From: Todiramphus chloris collaris
Taxonomy: Eukaryota; Chordata; Aves; Coraciiformes; Alcedinidae
Direction of reading: 5' to 3'
Assembly (NCBI GenBank): GCA_025345505.1
Contig: JANVCC010000135.1
Coordinates: 124,001-188,000 of the forward strand
DNA: 64,000 nucleotides
The stretch's first letter is position 1, and the number at the start of each line of letters is the position of its first letter. Shown here piece after piece: positions 34,501 to 46,574 of this stretch. The notes under the pieces are model-generated. The model was not told the origin of the DNA and did no database searches. It was given only the letters and a program-made list of their open reading frames with translations. A program made the translations under genes and the position numbers.

Positions 34501-37069
34501 ACCTGGGCATGGGCAAAAACTCATGGAGGGGTGAGCAGGGAGGAAGGTGGAGAGCTGCAGCTGCTCACGAAGCCTTGCCTGGGGAGGAAGGCTGCAGCTG
34601 CTTGTGCGGCAGCACGGTGGGCTGAGCAGCCACTGGTCCATGCACGGTGGGTCATCATGGGGCTGCTCGTTTCACAGCTTGGGTTGCGCTGGGTGCTGGG
34701 GTCACCAGTGAGGCAGAGCTGCCAAGTGCCACGCTCGGTTAAAGAGCTGCCGCAGTGGGCAGGGAGGAGCAGATCCCAAGTTGGGGACGGTGCAGAGGAA
34801 AGACCTTGGGGTGGCCTTGGAGCTGTGGAACAGGGAGTGAATGAGGACAGATGGGTTTATGGTCTGGAGCTAACACCATTGCCGTAGCACCCCGCAGGGT
34901 GCACAGGAACATGTGTGTATGAGCTCATGCACATCTGTGTGTCCACATGCAAGTGTGGGCAGTGACCTTAGCTCCTGCAAGAACCAGACACAGCCTGGAG
35001 AGTCCATGTGCGGATGGGCGGGGGAAGGAAGAATCTGAGCCAGGGGGATTTTTAGCTCCAAATCATGTCTGTGGGGTGAAAGAAGAGAGGACACTGCAGT
35101 CCTGGGGGTGGAGAAGCTCTGGCAGACTGCACGGGAAGGAGCAGACTGCTTTCCAAGCGTCACTGAAGTGGGATCCAGCCCTGCCTTGCCACATTTCTCT
35201 CTGCAGTCTGGCTGGATGGGCTGTAAACTTGAATGGAAAGTGCTTTCTTCTCTTCTGCAGCAGCCCCTGGGGTCAGTGTTCAAGCTGGATAACAGTTCAG
35301 CCACCCAAAAGCTTGCTAGTCACAATTATATGTCCTCTGCCAGCCACCAGCTGAGCTGAGATGGGTTCCCATCAACCACTTGCCCTTGCAAGCCTCAGGG
35401 CTCAAAACAACCCCCTTTACCACTGCCCTTGGCTCTTTTGGACCCAAGGTGAGCAGCCAGGTAATGCCACTGGAAGCCTGGGCACACCAAGGGAGAGAGA
35501 CGAAGGTGACTGTAGCAAAGGCAAAGCCACACTTTAAGTAGGACCATGACTCTGTCACATCATGTTTAACTTCTCTTCATGAACATTGACTATCAAACAG
35601 GACTGTGGCTGGAGCCACCTTGAGTTTCCTGCAAGGCTGTGGCTATCTCAGGAGCAATTTCATGGTATGTCCCTGAGGTATGACAGCCCCATCCTTCCCA
35701 TCCTCTGTGGAGGAAGTGTCAGGAGCTCAGCAGTGGGGAGGAAGGAAATAAGAGATGCTTCTCTGGAGGCATCAGAGCTGTCACCATAGCAAGACCTTCA
35801 GGATGGACTTTATAGGTTCATTTTGCACAAGTATCGTTTTGCAGGGAGCTGGCTGGGCTCTGGGAATGTCCTCATTGCAGGGTGCCTTCCAGGCCCTGCT
35901 GGCACAGCTGGCTGAACTTGCACCCTGGGGTCACTGGTATAACCTTGTTGTCCTGCAGCAGTCAACACCAGGTAGTGTTTCATCACACCTAGTTGAGGTA
36001 GACACAGGATTTCTTAGACTATCAGATGCTGGCAGCTAGTGGTGGCCCCATGGCTTGCACAGAGTTAGATTCCCTGGGCTGATAGTACAGATGTGCTCCA
36101 TGTTTGTGCCTTCCGCAGTGAGAAATACAGCATCAGGAGACATGTTTGCCCTTCATCAAGTTGTCCTGCCTCTGGAAGCTCTTCCAGAGAACTGCTGACA
36201 TGGGTTCTGCTCTTGGCCACAGTTTGTCACTATGTGTGGTTGGGAATAACATAGAAGACCATCACATCAGCAACCCCTGGGATCCCTGCATGCCCCACAG
36301 CCACCACCTTCATGAGCTGGGGTCTCTCCAGAGTCTGGTGGGGCCACAACACACAGGACTTCCTGGGTAGGGTACAACAAGGATGACACAGCTCCTGTTC
36401 CAACTGAACAAGGACCTTCTGGTCCCTTCCTCCTCCTCCTTTCACTCTCCAGGTCATATTTCCAAACTCTCCAAGTGTGTTTACACACTCAAGAGCTGGG
36501 ATGTGGGATTTACATGACAGGAGTGGGGTTGCAGGGCTTTGCATGTGGGAGTTCACAGCACCATTAAAGAGCTTGGATGCCTCAGCAGGACAAGTTTCTA
36601 GCCTCTATAGAGCTGGAGAAGAGCATCCAATCTCCTCTACAGCAACCACTCCTGGTCCTCTGAGAACTGACTTTGAAAGGCTTTGCAAATTGAACTGAAA
36701 AGTGTTTCTCTGACAGAAAATTCATTCTGCTTTGGCTTTCTGCAAACTGCAGCACTGGCTCCCCTCAGATCCCTGTTCCACAGGGTTTATCGCCTGGGGA
36801 ATGAACAAGAGAGTTAGGAGGAAAAGCTGAAGATGGGCTGAGAGTCTCCTGGCCCATAGAAATCCAAGTGGACCAGTTAGGGAGGGTTACAGGTGCCACA
36901 CAGGATGAGAAGATGGTGGCTGGGAGAATATCATCCCAGGCTGAGAACAGGAAAGTGTTAAACACCTGAGAGGCATCAGGTCCTGCAAGCTCTGGTTAAG
37001 CTGCCTCTCCTTTGAGGGACACAGTGAGAAGCAGGAAAGGCAGGGAAAAATGAGATCACAACCCAGGAG

Positions 37070-37468
37070 TGGTGCAAGGCATGAAACAGCCCAGGGTTGC
37101 AGGAACCCCTGGGGAGACCCCAGATTCCCAGGTCTGCAGAGGCTCCTGAATGCCAAGTGTGGTCCCAGAGTCCCAGGACTTCAGGGGCTACCTGAGAGGC
37201 TCAGGGCTTCAGGGACCTACAGGGGCCCTGGTGAGACCTCAATGCCTTGGGGCTGCAGAGGTCCCTGGGGTTCCAGGGAGATCCCAGAGCCCCAGTGACA
37301 CCACAACCCTGGGGCTCCAGGGAGCCCCTGGGTGCCAGTGAGACCCCAAAGTTGCAGGGACCTCTAGGGTCCTGGTGAGACTTCAGAGCCCCTGTGAGAC
37401 TTGGGGCTGCAGGGACCACGGGATGCCTGGAGAGACCCCAGGGCTGCAGGGACTCCTTGGCCATATCC
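37070..37468. repeat. Diverged minisatellite, GGGCTGCAGGGACC-type
   Basis: About ten imperfect copies of a 30-45 bp unit built from GGGCTGCAGGGAC, CCCTGGGG and TGGTGAGACC. The same words recur in varied order, with no splice sites at the edges. Open frames through it read as collagen-like Gly/Pro-rich peptides only because of the repeat. Confidence 0.75.
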
Positions 37469-38029
37469 CCATCTCACACGCCCGCAGTCCCCTCGGGTAG
37501 TGCCACTCCGTCCCCCAAATGAGGACAACGTGCCCAAAGATCCTGCCCGCCTGGTGCAGTCTGGTACTCGCCCACTGGGTGTCACACGTTCTCCACGGTT
37601 GATAGCGACAGGGACATGGCCAGGGAAAGGGAAAAGAACCGGGACAGTCCCGAAAGGTGACAATCGCAGCTCGATGTGCCCCCCTGCTCCACGCTGATGC
37701 CACCAGCTCGTCCACGGAGGTGGAGCCTGGGGCTGCTTCTGATGTGGGTACCCCCCCAGCAGTGCCTGGTGGGTGGTGGCTGCTCCCCTACGTTCCTTCA
37801 CAGGTTGGTATCGGGGGTGGCTTCACCCCACCCTGGGCTCAGCTCCTCCTGCTGCTCTGAGATGTTCTGTGTCACCCCAGAAACAGCCCAGCCTTACCAG
37901 ATCAAAGCTGAGGGGTTTTGGGGATTTGTGCCTCAATTCCAGGCTCTCAGGACCCAGTTAAAGGTCCCCAAGAGTAGTGGGCATGCTGGAGACCCACTCC
38001 TTGTAATGCCAAGGAGCTCAGGGAGGGGA

Positions 38030-38528
38030 TCAAGGTGGCTCACGTCAAGTCCAACTGTTAATCCAGCACTACCCGGGCACCACTAAACCATGTCCCTCAG
38101 CACCACAGCTTTGAAACCCCTCCAGGGATGGGGACTCCATCACTGCCCTGGACAGACTGGGACAGCCCTGGACAAGCCTTGTGGGGAAGAAATTGTTCCT
38201 CAGGTCCAACCTAAACCTCCCCTATAACAACTTGAGTCTGGCTCCTCTTGTCCTGTCACTTGTTCCTCAGGAGAAGAGCCTGACCCCACCTGGCTCCAAC
38301 CTCCTATCATAGGGTTGTCAAGACCTTGTCTCCCCTGAGCCTTCTTTTCTGCAGCCTCAACAATCCCTGGTCCCTCAGCCCCTCCTCACCAGACTTGTGC
38401 TCTAGACCCTTCCCCAGCTTCCTTGCCCTCCTCTGTCCATGATCCAGCCCCTCGATGTCCTTCTGGGAGTGAGGGACCCAAAACTGAACTAGGGATTTGA
38501 GGTGCATCCTCCCTAGTGCTGAGACCCC
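38030..38528 (-). mobile_element. CR1 LINE 3' fragment
   Basis: On the minus strand this is the standard 3' CR1 (GGAACAATTTCTTCCCCACA, TTGAGGCTGCAGAAAAG, CCTCAAATCCCTAGTTCAG). It is truncated at both ends and directly abuts an LTR-like element on its right. Confidence 0.88.
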
Positions 38529-38529
38529 A

Positions 38530-38825
38530 TGTGTTGGGACAAGGGCAGTTTAAAAGAACAACAGAGAGAAGAAAACAACACTACTAACGAAGTAATAAAC
38601 AAAGCAAGTAACAGACACCGGAAGGCTCTAACCTGTACCCAAAATGCCACTTTCCATCCTCTGGCCATGCTGGAGATACACACAGAAACAGGCTGGAAAC
38701 AGGCAACCTCAGCCTGGCCCAGCCCTCCCCTTATATAGGGGATGACTCAGTGTGGTATCAGCTACCCCATTGGCTGTGGCCCCTCCCAGCTGATGGGTCC
38801 AGTAGCTGCTGGTGATAATTAACCC
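38530..38825. mobile_element. Probable solo LTR fragment of an endogenous retrovirus
   Basis: The block differs in composition from its surroundings. It has an A-rich left part with AACAACA and AATAAAC words, CTTATATAGGGGATGAC (a TATA-like box at about 38731-38737) and a GGCCCCTCCCAGCTGATGGG segment resembling avian ERVL-type LTRs. It is sandwiched between a minus and a plus CR1 copy. No internal viral genes are present. The family call is from memory of word patterns. Confidence 0.4.
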
Positions 38826-39052
38826 AAAGTGAACTCCAGACAAAGTTCTTCACTCTGAGGGTGTTGAGACACTGGAACAAGTTGTCTAAGGAAGGTGTGG
38901 ATTCTCCATCACTGGATGTGTTCAAGACTGGGTTGGACAGGGCTTTGAGCAACCTGCTCTAGTGGGAGGTGTCCCTGCCTATGGCAGGTGAGGTGGAACT
39001 AGATGATTTCTAAGGTGCCTTCAACCCAAACCATTCTATAATTCTATGATCC
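38826..39052 (+). mobile_element. CR1 LINE 3' end
   Basis: A short copy: AAAGTTCTTCACTCTGAGGG, GGATTCTCCATCACTGGATG, GGAACTAGATGATTTCTAAG and tail CCATTCTATAATTCTATGAT. It is another subfamily (TTCAAGACTGGGTTGGAC). Confidence 0.88.
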
Positions 39053-39360
39053 TTGAGGTCCTTGACAAGTTGGTATTGTTCTATCATACTAAGAGGTCAC
39101 TCTGGGGTGGCCCTGGCTGTCCCATGTCCCCTCGCACCCCACAGGAGCCTCCAGCCTGTGTCATTGCCTGCTGCAGCCAAATGAGGATGGGGCATGTCCC
39201 GAGGCACGGTGTCCAGTCCGTGTGCATGCCTGAAGAGGACACCAGCCCTAACCCTCAGCTAACAGGGGCCTTCCCAGCTGCCACACACCCTGACACAGCC
39301 CTGGGGATGGGCACCAGTCATGCACAGCATGGGAAGTGGGGGGGGGGCACCCCCGGCTAA

Positions 39361-39550
39361 TTTACTGTGCCGCTGTGCGCCGGGCTAGCCAATAACTTTG
39401 AAATGATGTAGAGATTTGCAGCCAAACCCTCTCATAAAGAGATTTAGGAGGGTGACAAAGATAATTAAACATCCTTCCCGGAGTAGTGACTTGCAGCTGA
39501 AAGGGGGAAAAATAACTCCATTTTTCACAGTCCCTTTAAATCATCCTGAT
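39361..39550. promoter_or_regulatory. AT-rich island, candidate conserved non-coding element
   Basis: A sharp composition change: AT-rich, repeat-free, with homeobox-like cores (ATAATTAAAC, CTAATTTAC), CCAATAA and GATTTAGG. It is flanked by GC-rich unique DNA and has no open frame of interest. The regulatory role is inferred only from composition and motif content. Confidence 0.3.
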
Positions 39551-40104
39551 GCCCAGCTGGGGCACTGTGCAAACAAGCCCTGGCCTGGCAGCCGTGGGGC
39601 TGTGGGCACCACAGCCCTCTCTGCCAGGCTGAGAAATGCCATGGTGGGGCAGAGATGGAGATTGGGCAGCTGGAGGCTGGGGCAGGGTCCCAGGCTGGCA
39701 GCAGGAAGTGTGGGGCAGGAGGGAGGGAAGAAGGGAATGATGCTCCAGGGCAAGCAAGGCAGGGGTGACACCAGGCTGGATGCCATCAGCAGAAGAGTTT
39801 ATCTACAACAAGCAGTGTGGAGTGGCAGGAGAGCTGGGGAAAGGGGAGCATGGAGCCACAGTACAGGGACAGTGGCAGGAAGTGACTGGGAAGCAGGATG
39901 CTCCAAGAAGGCTTTGGGAGATGGGAGTGAGGGGCTTAAGGAGAGGCCTTTGAGCAGCATCAAGATACATGTTGAAGCAGGTAGAGGTGCACACGTGTGT
40001 CTGCACACACACAGAGCACATCTGCACTGTTCTGTATGTAAACGCATATGTAAATGTATGTGTAGGTGTGTGTGTGGGTGCTCAGCTCCTAATGACCTGG
40101 CCCC

Positions 40105-40210
40105 CAGTGTTGTCCTGTGCCCATGCAGTTTCACCATCTTCTTCTCCAGGCTGAACAACCCTAACTCTCAGCCTGGACTTCCAGCCCTGCTCTGGTCCAA
40201 CCTTACTTGG
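40105..40210 (-). mobile_element. Small CR1 remnant
   Basis: TTCTCCAGGCTGAACAACCC followed by AACTCTCAGCCTG matches the reverse complement of a CR1 3' region. The rest is too diverged to follow. Confidence 0.4.
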
Positions 40211-40359
40211 AAAAAGCCCAGACTAGACAAGATGGCCCTACACCCTGTCCAGAGGAATCTTAAGTGTTCTCCTGCACCCTGAGGTCCATCCTTCTCTCTG
40301 TGGCATGGTACCCCCAGCACAACCTTGCTGCACACCCTTCTAGGTGTTCTCCCCCCAGA

Positions 40360-40401
40360 CCTTGGGACACTCTCCCCAGACCTTGGGACACTCTCCCCAG
40401 A
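40360..40401. repeat. 21-bp perfect tandem duplication
   Basis: The unit CCTTGGGACACTCTCCCCAG plus A occurs twice without mismatch, which points to a recent slippage event. Confidence 0.9.
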
Positions 40402-40904
40402 AGCAGGACTGTGGTCACTAGGTGTCTGGCACACCCAGAGCTGACAGGATCCCCTCAGGCTGACCCACTATCACTCCTGGCTGAGGGATGGACCAGGGTG
40501 GGTCTGAGCCATCTGCACACCAGTGATGCCAGGTCCACCTGGCTGTTCTGAGCCCCCTCCTCAAAGGCAGATGGGAGAGCAGGTGGGTGTGCTGAGATCC
40601 AGCAAAGCCAGGGCCAGGTGCCACTGCCATCCCTGTGGTATGAGAAACCCACTCCTCAAGCACAGGGCTGGGTGCTGCAGGGTGGGTGGCTCAGGACAGA
40701 GAAGGTGCAGGATGGACAGCGGGCACAGCTGTGTTTCCCCAACCTCTCCTCTGTTGGGGGGCACAGAAAGTAGGATGCAGCCCCCCCCCACCCCCACCCC
40801 CAGCAGCATCCTTGACAGGCAGCACCCAGCCCCCACCGTGCCCTAAGCCTCCCGTTCCTCATGCAAAGCCAGCAGAGCCGGGGTTGGGCTGGAGGCCCGA
40901 GATA

Positions 40905-41300
40905 CGCCAGAACAAAATGCCACCTTCCCGATAATACCTTTTATTGGACTAGGTGACACGCAGGCTTTAGAGGATAGCGGGAGAATCCTCTCGGCTCATC
41001 CGCAGAAAGGATTTCCACAGCCCTCCCGGCGCCTTGTCAGCGCTCGGCTGCGAGTCCCCGAAGAGTTATTACCTCCCGACGCTCGGCTCCGTCTGCTGGG
41101 AGCTGAACGGCATCCCTGCCCCCTGTTTGCTGCTTAGAAAGATTACGCCGCTTTTGAATAAGCTCCGTGGAGCGCTGGCTGCCGACGCATCAGACAGGGG
41201 CTAATCAGAAAATTAGCAGGGAAAAGAAAAGTTTGTGGCAGGAACTTATCTCTCGGCGCGGGCTCGTGTCGCTGGGGCTTGCTGCTCCCGCGCCCAGCCC
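40905..41300. promoter_or_regulatory. CpG- and AT-patterned island, candidate conserved element
   Basis: A repeat-free block with CpG-rich words (CAGCGCTCGGCT at 41038-41049, GACGCTCGGCTCCG) next to AT-rich segments (GCTAATCAGAAAATTAGCAG, an inverted repeat centred near 41210). It carries one of the three copies of the 12-mer described in the findings. Confidence 0.35.
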
Positions 41301-41454
41301 CGTCCCTCACCCGGGCTTCGAGAAGAGCTTCCCTGTGGCTGGAGCGATGAAAGCTGCTAGAAATGCGTGGTGTGAAGAGCTGGGGTGTGTTCACACACGT
41401 GTGCCTATGTGCATTTAAGCATGTAGCTGCAGTGTCTGCACAGAGATACAGAAT

Positions 41455-41610
41455 CCTTTTGTTTGGCAGGTTGTTTCGGATCATCGAGGTCCAACCACTC
41501 CCCCAGCGCTGCCAAGGCACCACTAAACCACATTCCTCAGCACCACAGCTCCATGGCTTTGAAACCCCTCCAAGGATGGGGACTCCACCGCTGCCCTGGG
41601 GGAAATAACA
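41455..41610 (-). mobile_element. CR1 LINE 3' fragment, truncated
   Basis: The reverse complement contains GGGGTTTCAAAGCCATGGAG, GTGGTGCTGAGGAATGTGG and GAGTGGTTGGACCTCGATG. It is cut off before the octamer tail. Confidence 0.8.
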
Positions 41611-41794
41611 CCTGCCTGCACATGCCAGCACATGCAGTCACACATGTGTACATCCATCTGTGCATGCATGGAACAGATGCTTCTGTACAGGAGTGCACAT
41701 TATACACATGCACAGGCACACACAGGGCTGCCTATGTTCATATGCATACCAGCACACACATGTAGACACGTGCATATATGTATAATACACATAT

Positions 41795-42080
41795 ATAGAG
41801 AGAATCATAGAACCATGGAATGGTTTGGGTTGGGAGGGACCTTTCAAGCTCATCTAGTCCAGCCCCCCTGCACTGAGCACATCTGCAAATAGAGCAGGGT
41901 GCTCAGAGCCCTGGCCAACCTCACCTGGAATGTGTCCAGGGATGGGGCAGTGACCACCTCGCTGGGCAACCTGGGCCAGGCTCTCACCACCCTCGAAATT
42001 TCTCCCTTCTCTCCAGTCTAAATCTCCTGCTTTTAGTTTAGAACCATCAGCACTTGTCTTGTCACAACAGGCTCTGTTAC
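41795..42080 (-). mobile_element. CR1 LINE 3' fragment, second subfamily
   Basis: The tail is at the left (GAATCATAGAACCATGGAAT). Going right, the copy reads GGTTGGGAGGGACCTTTC, AGCTCATCTAGTCCAGCC and AAACTAAAAGCAGGAG in reverse. It sits beside a TATATA/CATGCACA-rich stretch (41.64-41.79 kb). Confidence 0.88.
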
Positions 42081-42379
42081 TCTGGCCACTTACGGATGCC
42101 TTGGGACCTCTCCTGTCACTGGAGCAGTGAGTGGGGAGACAGATGCTGCACCAAGCCCGCATTGTGCCACCTGTGCCATACCCACTCAAGACAGAGAAGT
42201 ATCCCACCAGTGTGGCATCAGTCCCCATGCCACGGTGCCATCCCAGCCCTCAGGAGTGTTGCTGGACATCTTTGGGTGCTCTCCAGCCATCCAGTCCTGC
42301 ACCTTGGGGAAGGATGTGGGATGGGGCTCATAGTGGCCAGGGGGCCAGCGAGCTGTGCCAGGTGCCTGGGAGCACTGTG

Positions 42380-43580
42380 CGGGGTGATTAAAATGCGCCG
42401 TTTGTTTTATTTAAGCACAACCATCAGGGAGAGTTACAGGGCACTGAGCTAGAAAATAGTATTTACAGAAACCGCCTCCTGGCACCCCGAGCCCTGACCT
42501 TTGCAAACTTCATTAGTGCCACGGAGACATATGCACGTCCAGCCTGGGGGACACAGGGAGTGGGAGGGCAGGGACACCCCCCCCCCCCCCCCCCCCCCCG
42601 CAACCCCCCGGACTTCGGTAGCTTGCTGATATCACAGCCCCTCCGTGGAACCCCCAAATCCCAGCATGGGGGCTCTCCGTGGGGTGCCTGATCCCCTTGG
42701 CACTGTGGTGTGGTGGTGTTGGTAGCATTGAGAGCAGGGGGACACGGACCATGGTGGCATCCCTGTGCCCCCAGGACCGTGGCTGGTGCCAGGCGATGCT
42801 GCCAGCCCCACTTGGCCATGGCCACTGCCACGTTTTGGGGATGGCCGATCCAGCCGTAGCAACAGTTGCTATGATTCCCTTTTCCCATTCTCCCTTTTCC
42901 CGACTCCAGCAGCTTCCCATGGCAGCTCTGGTGCTGCCGGCGATGTGTTTACAGGCAATTAAAGCTCATTAATTGTGAAGGAGCAAGACAGGCCCCACAG
43001 CAATGTGTGGGGATGAGTCCCGCAGGGGACAGAGCCAGACCCAGCCATCCTTGTCACATCCCGGGCGGTGTGGGGGGCAAGCAGGGGACTGCACCCATCT
43101 GGGGTGATGGAGGCCTGAGCTTGGCCCAGAGGGATCCCAGAGCTGGCAGCAAAGCCTGGGGGATGGACGACATGCGTGGGCATTGCGATGGGTCTCACCC
43201 ACTCAGCAGCCCCATGTGGATGTCTCCCTTGGCACCAAGCACTGGGATGCCAACCTCCGAGCATTGGAAAAGGGGGTCAAGTCCCCAGCTGCCTCCTCCC
43301 TCAGGGGCTACCAGCCCCATCTCCCCACTGGCAGCCCAGCTCTTTGCCGTGGGGATGAAATCAGCTCTGGTCCCAGCAGGCGGGAGCTGAGCAGGGGATT
43401 GCTCGAGGCTCTCGCCCGCACGTGTCTGAGCGGAGCTGGTGCGGGCAGGTGCCGAGCTGCTGCTCCCGAGCTGCCGCGCCTTGGAAAAACAATAGCATTT
43501 GGTAGCAGGGGGAGAAAAACCTTCTCCAGAACGGATTGAAATGAAGCTTTGATTGGGAACAGATGCAAGAAGATAAGAGG
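42380..43580. promoter_or_regulatory. Three AT-rich islands around a poly-C tract
   Basis: Islands at 42380-42475 (GTGATTAAAATGCG, TTTATTTAAGC), 42940-42985 (CAATTAAAGCTCATTAATTG, a near-palindrome) and 43470-43580 (GAAAAACAATAGCATTTGG, TGAAATGAAGCTTTGATTG) share composition with the other candidate elements downstream. No exon signals are seen. Confidence 0.3.
42577..42599 (+). repeat. C23 homopolymer
   Basis: Twenty-three uninterrupted cytosines between GGGACA and GCAACC. It could form an i-motif, or a G-quadruplex on the other strand; its length may be unstable or misassembled. Confidence 0.95.
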
Positions 43581-46560
43581 AGGAGGCAGGTACCCGCGTG
43601 GTTGCGGCACCGGGCCAGCCGCCAGCCTGCTCCTGCTTCCTCGCTGCAGGGAAGGGAAGAGTCCCTGGAGGCAGCTGGTGCTCGGCTTCCTGCTGCCCTG
43701 CCTGCTCCAGGGCTGCTGGGATGGGTGCCAGCCTGCCCGGCCTGGCAGTGGTGCCAGTGCTGGGTGTGGGAGTGGGTGGAGGATGCACCGGCACATGGGA
43801 TGTGCCTGAGTGCTGGATGTGGGATGCTGGGTGTAGCCCTGGGGGAACTGGGTTCTGCTTGGGTGATGCAGTGGATCCTGTATCACTCCTGGGGGGATGA
43901 GCTGTCCCTTGGCTGTGTGTGGGGTCACTGGTAGCAGGGATTCATGGGGAGTGTGCTGTGCTGTACTGGGAAAAGCTGCAAGCCTGGGACTTATCCTGCC
44001 AGGAAGGATGTGGGACTGCATGTGTAAAGCTGAACCCCGTGCCCCACGTGCTGCTGCCCATGCCCATCTTGGTGTCCTGCAGGACCACCACAAGAAGTGA
44101 TGTGGGGAGCATGGTGTGGCCACCTCCTCTTCCTCTTCTTCCTTCTCCTCCAATGCTGGCAGTGGGGCCCAGCAAGACAAGCCACAGCTCAGCCAGGCTG
44201 AGGCCAAGGGCAAAGCTGAAAATAAAGACTGATGATGCTGCCACTGAAACTCAGGCTCCCTGACTCCTGCCCACACAGAGGCTGGTGTGCGTGGGGCCGG
44301 GTCCCACGGTGCCGATCTCAGGGCTGTGCTGCTGTCAGCAGGAGATGGAGAGTGGCTTGGCAGGACCTGACCCTTGTCCTAGCTCTCCTTTCATCCCCTC
44401 CAGCTCTCACACTTGCTCGCGAGGCCATGGCCTGCTGGCCTCCCTCCCTGCCTGGTAGAGGCTGTTGCAGGGAGCGGGAGGGTGCAGGAGGGATGTGGAG
44501 CTGCCCACTGAAAGGTCTGGGTTCAAATGGACAAGGGTGTCCTACCACATGAATGGGGAAGAAGAGAGCACCCACCTGACCTCTGGACATCCCCAAATTC
44601 CCCCAGCAAGACCTGCAGAGGGTCATCACCCATCTCCGAGGAGATGAAAGCTTTTTCCCTGCTAAGAGACAGATCCTGAGGCTGGAAGGTTGCTGAACCT
44701 CCATCCTCTGGGAAGGGATGCAGAACTCACTCAGCTTCCCTGAGAGGCTGCATTCACCTCCCCAGCCCCACATCACCCCACTGTCCCACCACACTCTGCC
44801 CCAGGGCTGACGCGGGGCTGCTCACTGAGCCCAGGGACCGGGGCAGGAGGTGGGAGGAGCGGCTGGTGCATACATGAGCCAGAGCATCATCGGGGTGCAA
44901 AGCCCTCCAGGGAGCTGGGAAGGGATCCATCCTACCTCTCACCCCGGCTGGGTTTACACCTGAGTGGCAGGCAGCAGCATCAGCTACAGTGGAAGATGCT
45001 TGGCCAGTTTTAACCCTTTCTGTGGCACCGCTGCCTCTGCCGCATGATTGCCACCGGGCTGGGTCCCCAGCGCCCCCCGTCAGCAGCAGCAGATCCAGCG
45101 GGAGGCAATCGGCAGGCGCACGCTGCGGAGCAGCGCTTTTCTTCTCTAATCTTCTTATTTCATTTTAGCATTTACAATACACCCAGCCAGTAATCCTGAC
45201 ATCAAACACGCCACGCGCACTTTCAAGCTGCACGGACGTCAGGCTGCGCGAGTGCTGGCAGGAGCTGGCAGCTCCGACGTCTCGAGATAACATGCAGAAG
45301 AAAGACAAGGAAAGCTGCTCTGCCAGCATGACGAGCAGGGTGCCGCATCCTCCAGAGCCCTTCCCCAGGGGCCACCCACAAGGTGCCACCTTGGGGCTGT
45401 GAGGTCTCTCTGTCAAGGGTGCCCTGGGTGCAGGGCTCACAGGGTGCCTCTGTAGCTGGCTAGGCTGGGCTTAGGTGGGTGGCTGTGCTGTTCAGGGCAG
45501 GTTCTGTTTCTAGCAAGACAGGCTGGAGTCAAAGTCATCCAAGCTGGCAGCCCAGGGGGTAGGGGTAGAGCTGGGTGACCCCACTGGTGCCCACTCATCT
45601 GCCTTCCTCCCCCCTGGAGATTCACACACCTCTGGGGTAATCACAACGCCAGAATGTGCTGGAGGCTCTTCCCAGTCTTCAACTCACCAGAGCATCCTTG
45701 GGTGACCGGGCGTGGCAGCTGGACCTTGGCTGGGGTACCGGAGGGACCCTTCCCCAGTGCACGGATGTGCCCCCTCCCCAGCAGGGGTGCGGGCAGGGGA
45801 CAGCTGCATGCTTTGGGTGGGTGAGGGGACAGTGTGTGGTTCCTCCTCTCCACAGGCACCCCCAGCAGTGAGGCTGTGCAGTGCCTCAGCACTGTGCTCT
45901 GCCTGGAGCTGCACCAGGGCTGGCTGCAGGAAGCCAGGGGCCAGGCAGCTGGTGATGCTCATGAGTCCCTTTCTTTGCTACCCTCTCACTGGCTGGTCTC
46001 CTGCTGGACACCAGCTGCTTGGACAGAAATTTGCGTGGCAAGTGCTGCCAGGGAAACATTTTCTCCCTCCCACAGGGCATAGTGCAACACCCGTCTCACT
46101 ACAGTGAGACAGATATGCCAGAGTTTGCTGAGTCCCATTGGGGTGGCTTTTCGTCCCCAGCCTGGTGTCCAGCACTGAGTTTCCAGCTGCTGGGAAATTC
46201 CTGGAGTTTTCTTGGAGCTGAAAGGCTCAACAGGATTGGGTTAGGGAGAGGGGGACAGACAGTGGATAGAAGCAAAAAAGAGTGAGAAATCATTTAACCC
46301 ACCTCCAGACCCTGGTGAGGATGGGACACTCGCCCAGCTCCCTCTTATAGGTGGTTTCAAAGGGCACCTTCAGGCCCAGCAAGACTTCACCATGACAGAG
46401 CATCTGAGCACCCTGTGTCCATGTGGTGCCCTGTGCCCATGCAGCTTTACCATCCTCTTCCTCAGTCCATGAAGGAGGAATCTGGCCAAGCATGCACTAC
46501 CCGTCACTGCCAGCGCCAGAGGATATGAGGAATGACAGCCCATAGAAGAAGGCAAAGACT
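43581..46560. other. Gene-free unique sequence
   Basis: No exon, repeat family or RNA gene recognised. An AT-rich patch at 45120-45320 (TTATTTCATTTTAGCATTTAC, followed by CpG-bearing ACACGCCACGCGC) resembles the other candidate regulatory islands. Confidence 0.45.
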
Positions 46561-46574
46561 CCTCAATTTCCTTT

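Larger units (their letters stand above)
33450..38030. other. Gene-free stretch with a CR1 relic and a minisatellite
   Basis: No coding exon is supported. It holds a decayed CR1 piece (34.16-34.50 kb), unique GC-moderate sequence at 34.5-37.0 kb without family motifs, and the minisatellite at 37.07-37.47 kb. Confidence 0.5.

Noticed and set aside
34192-34887. 231-codon plus-strand open frame
   Set aside because: Its first part is a decayed reverse-oriented CR1 and the rest has no motif or exon boundary.
37150-37341. Collagen-like peptide in the 37 kb repeat
   Set aside because: The Gly/Pro periodicity is irregular (no Gly-X-Y) and comes from the minisatellite unit.
43308-44276. 322-codon minus-strand open frame as a gene
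   Set aside because: No family motif, no splice-site support, and the composition follows the local GC-rich background.
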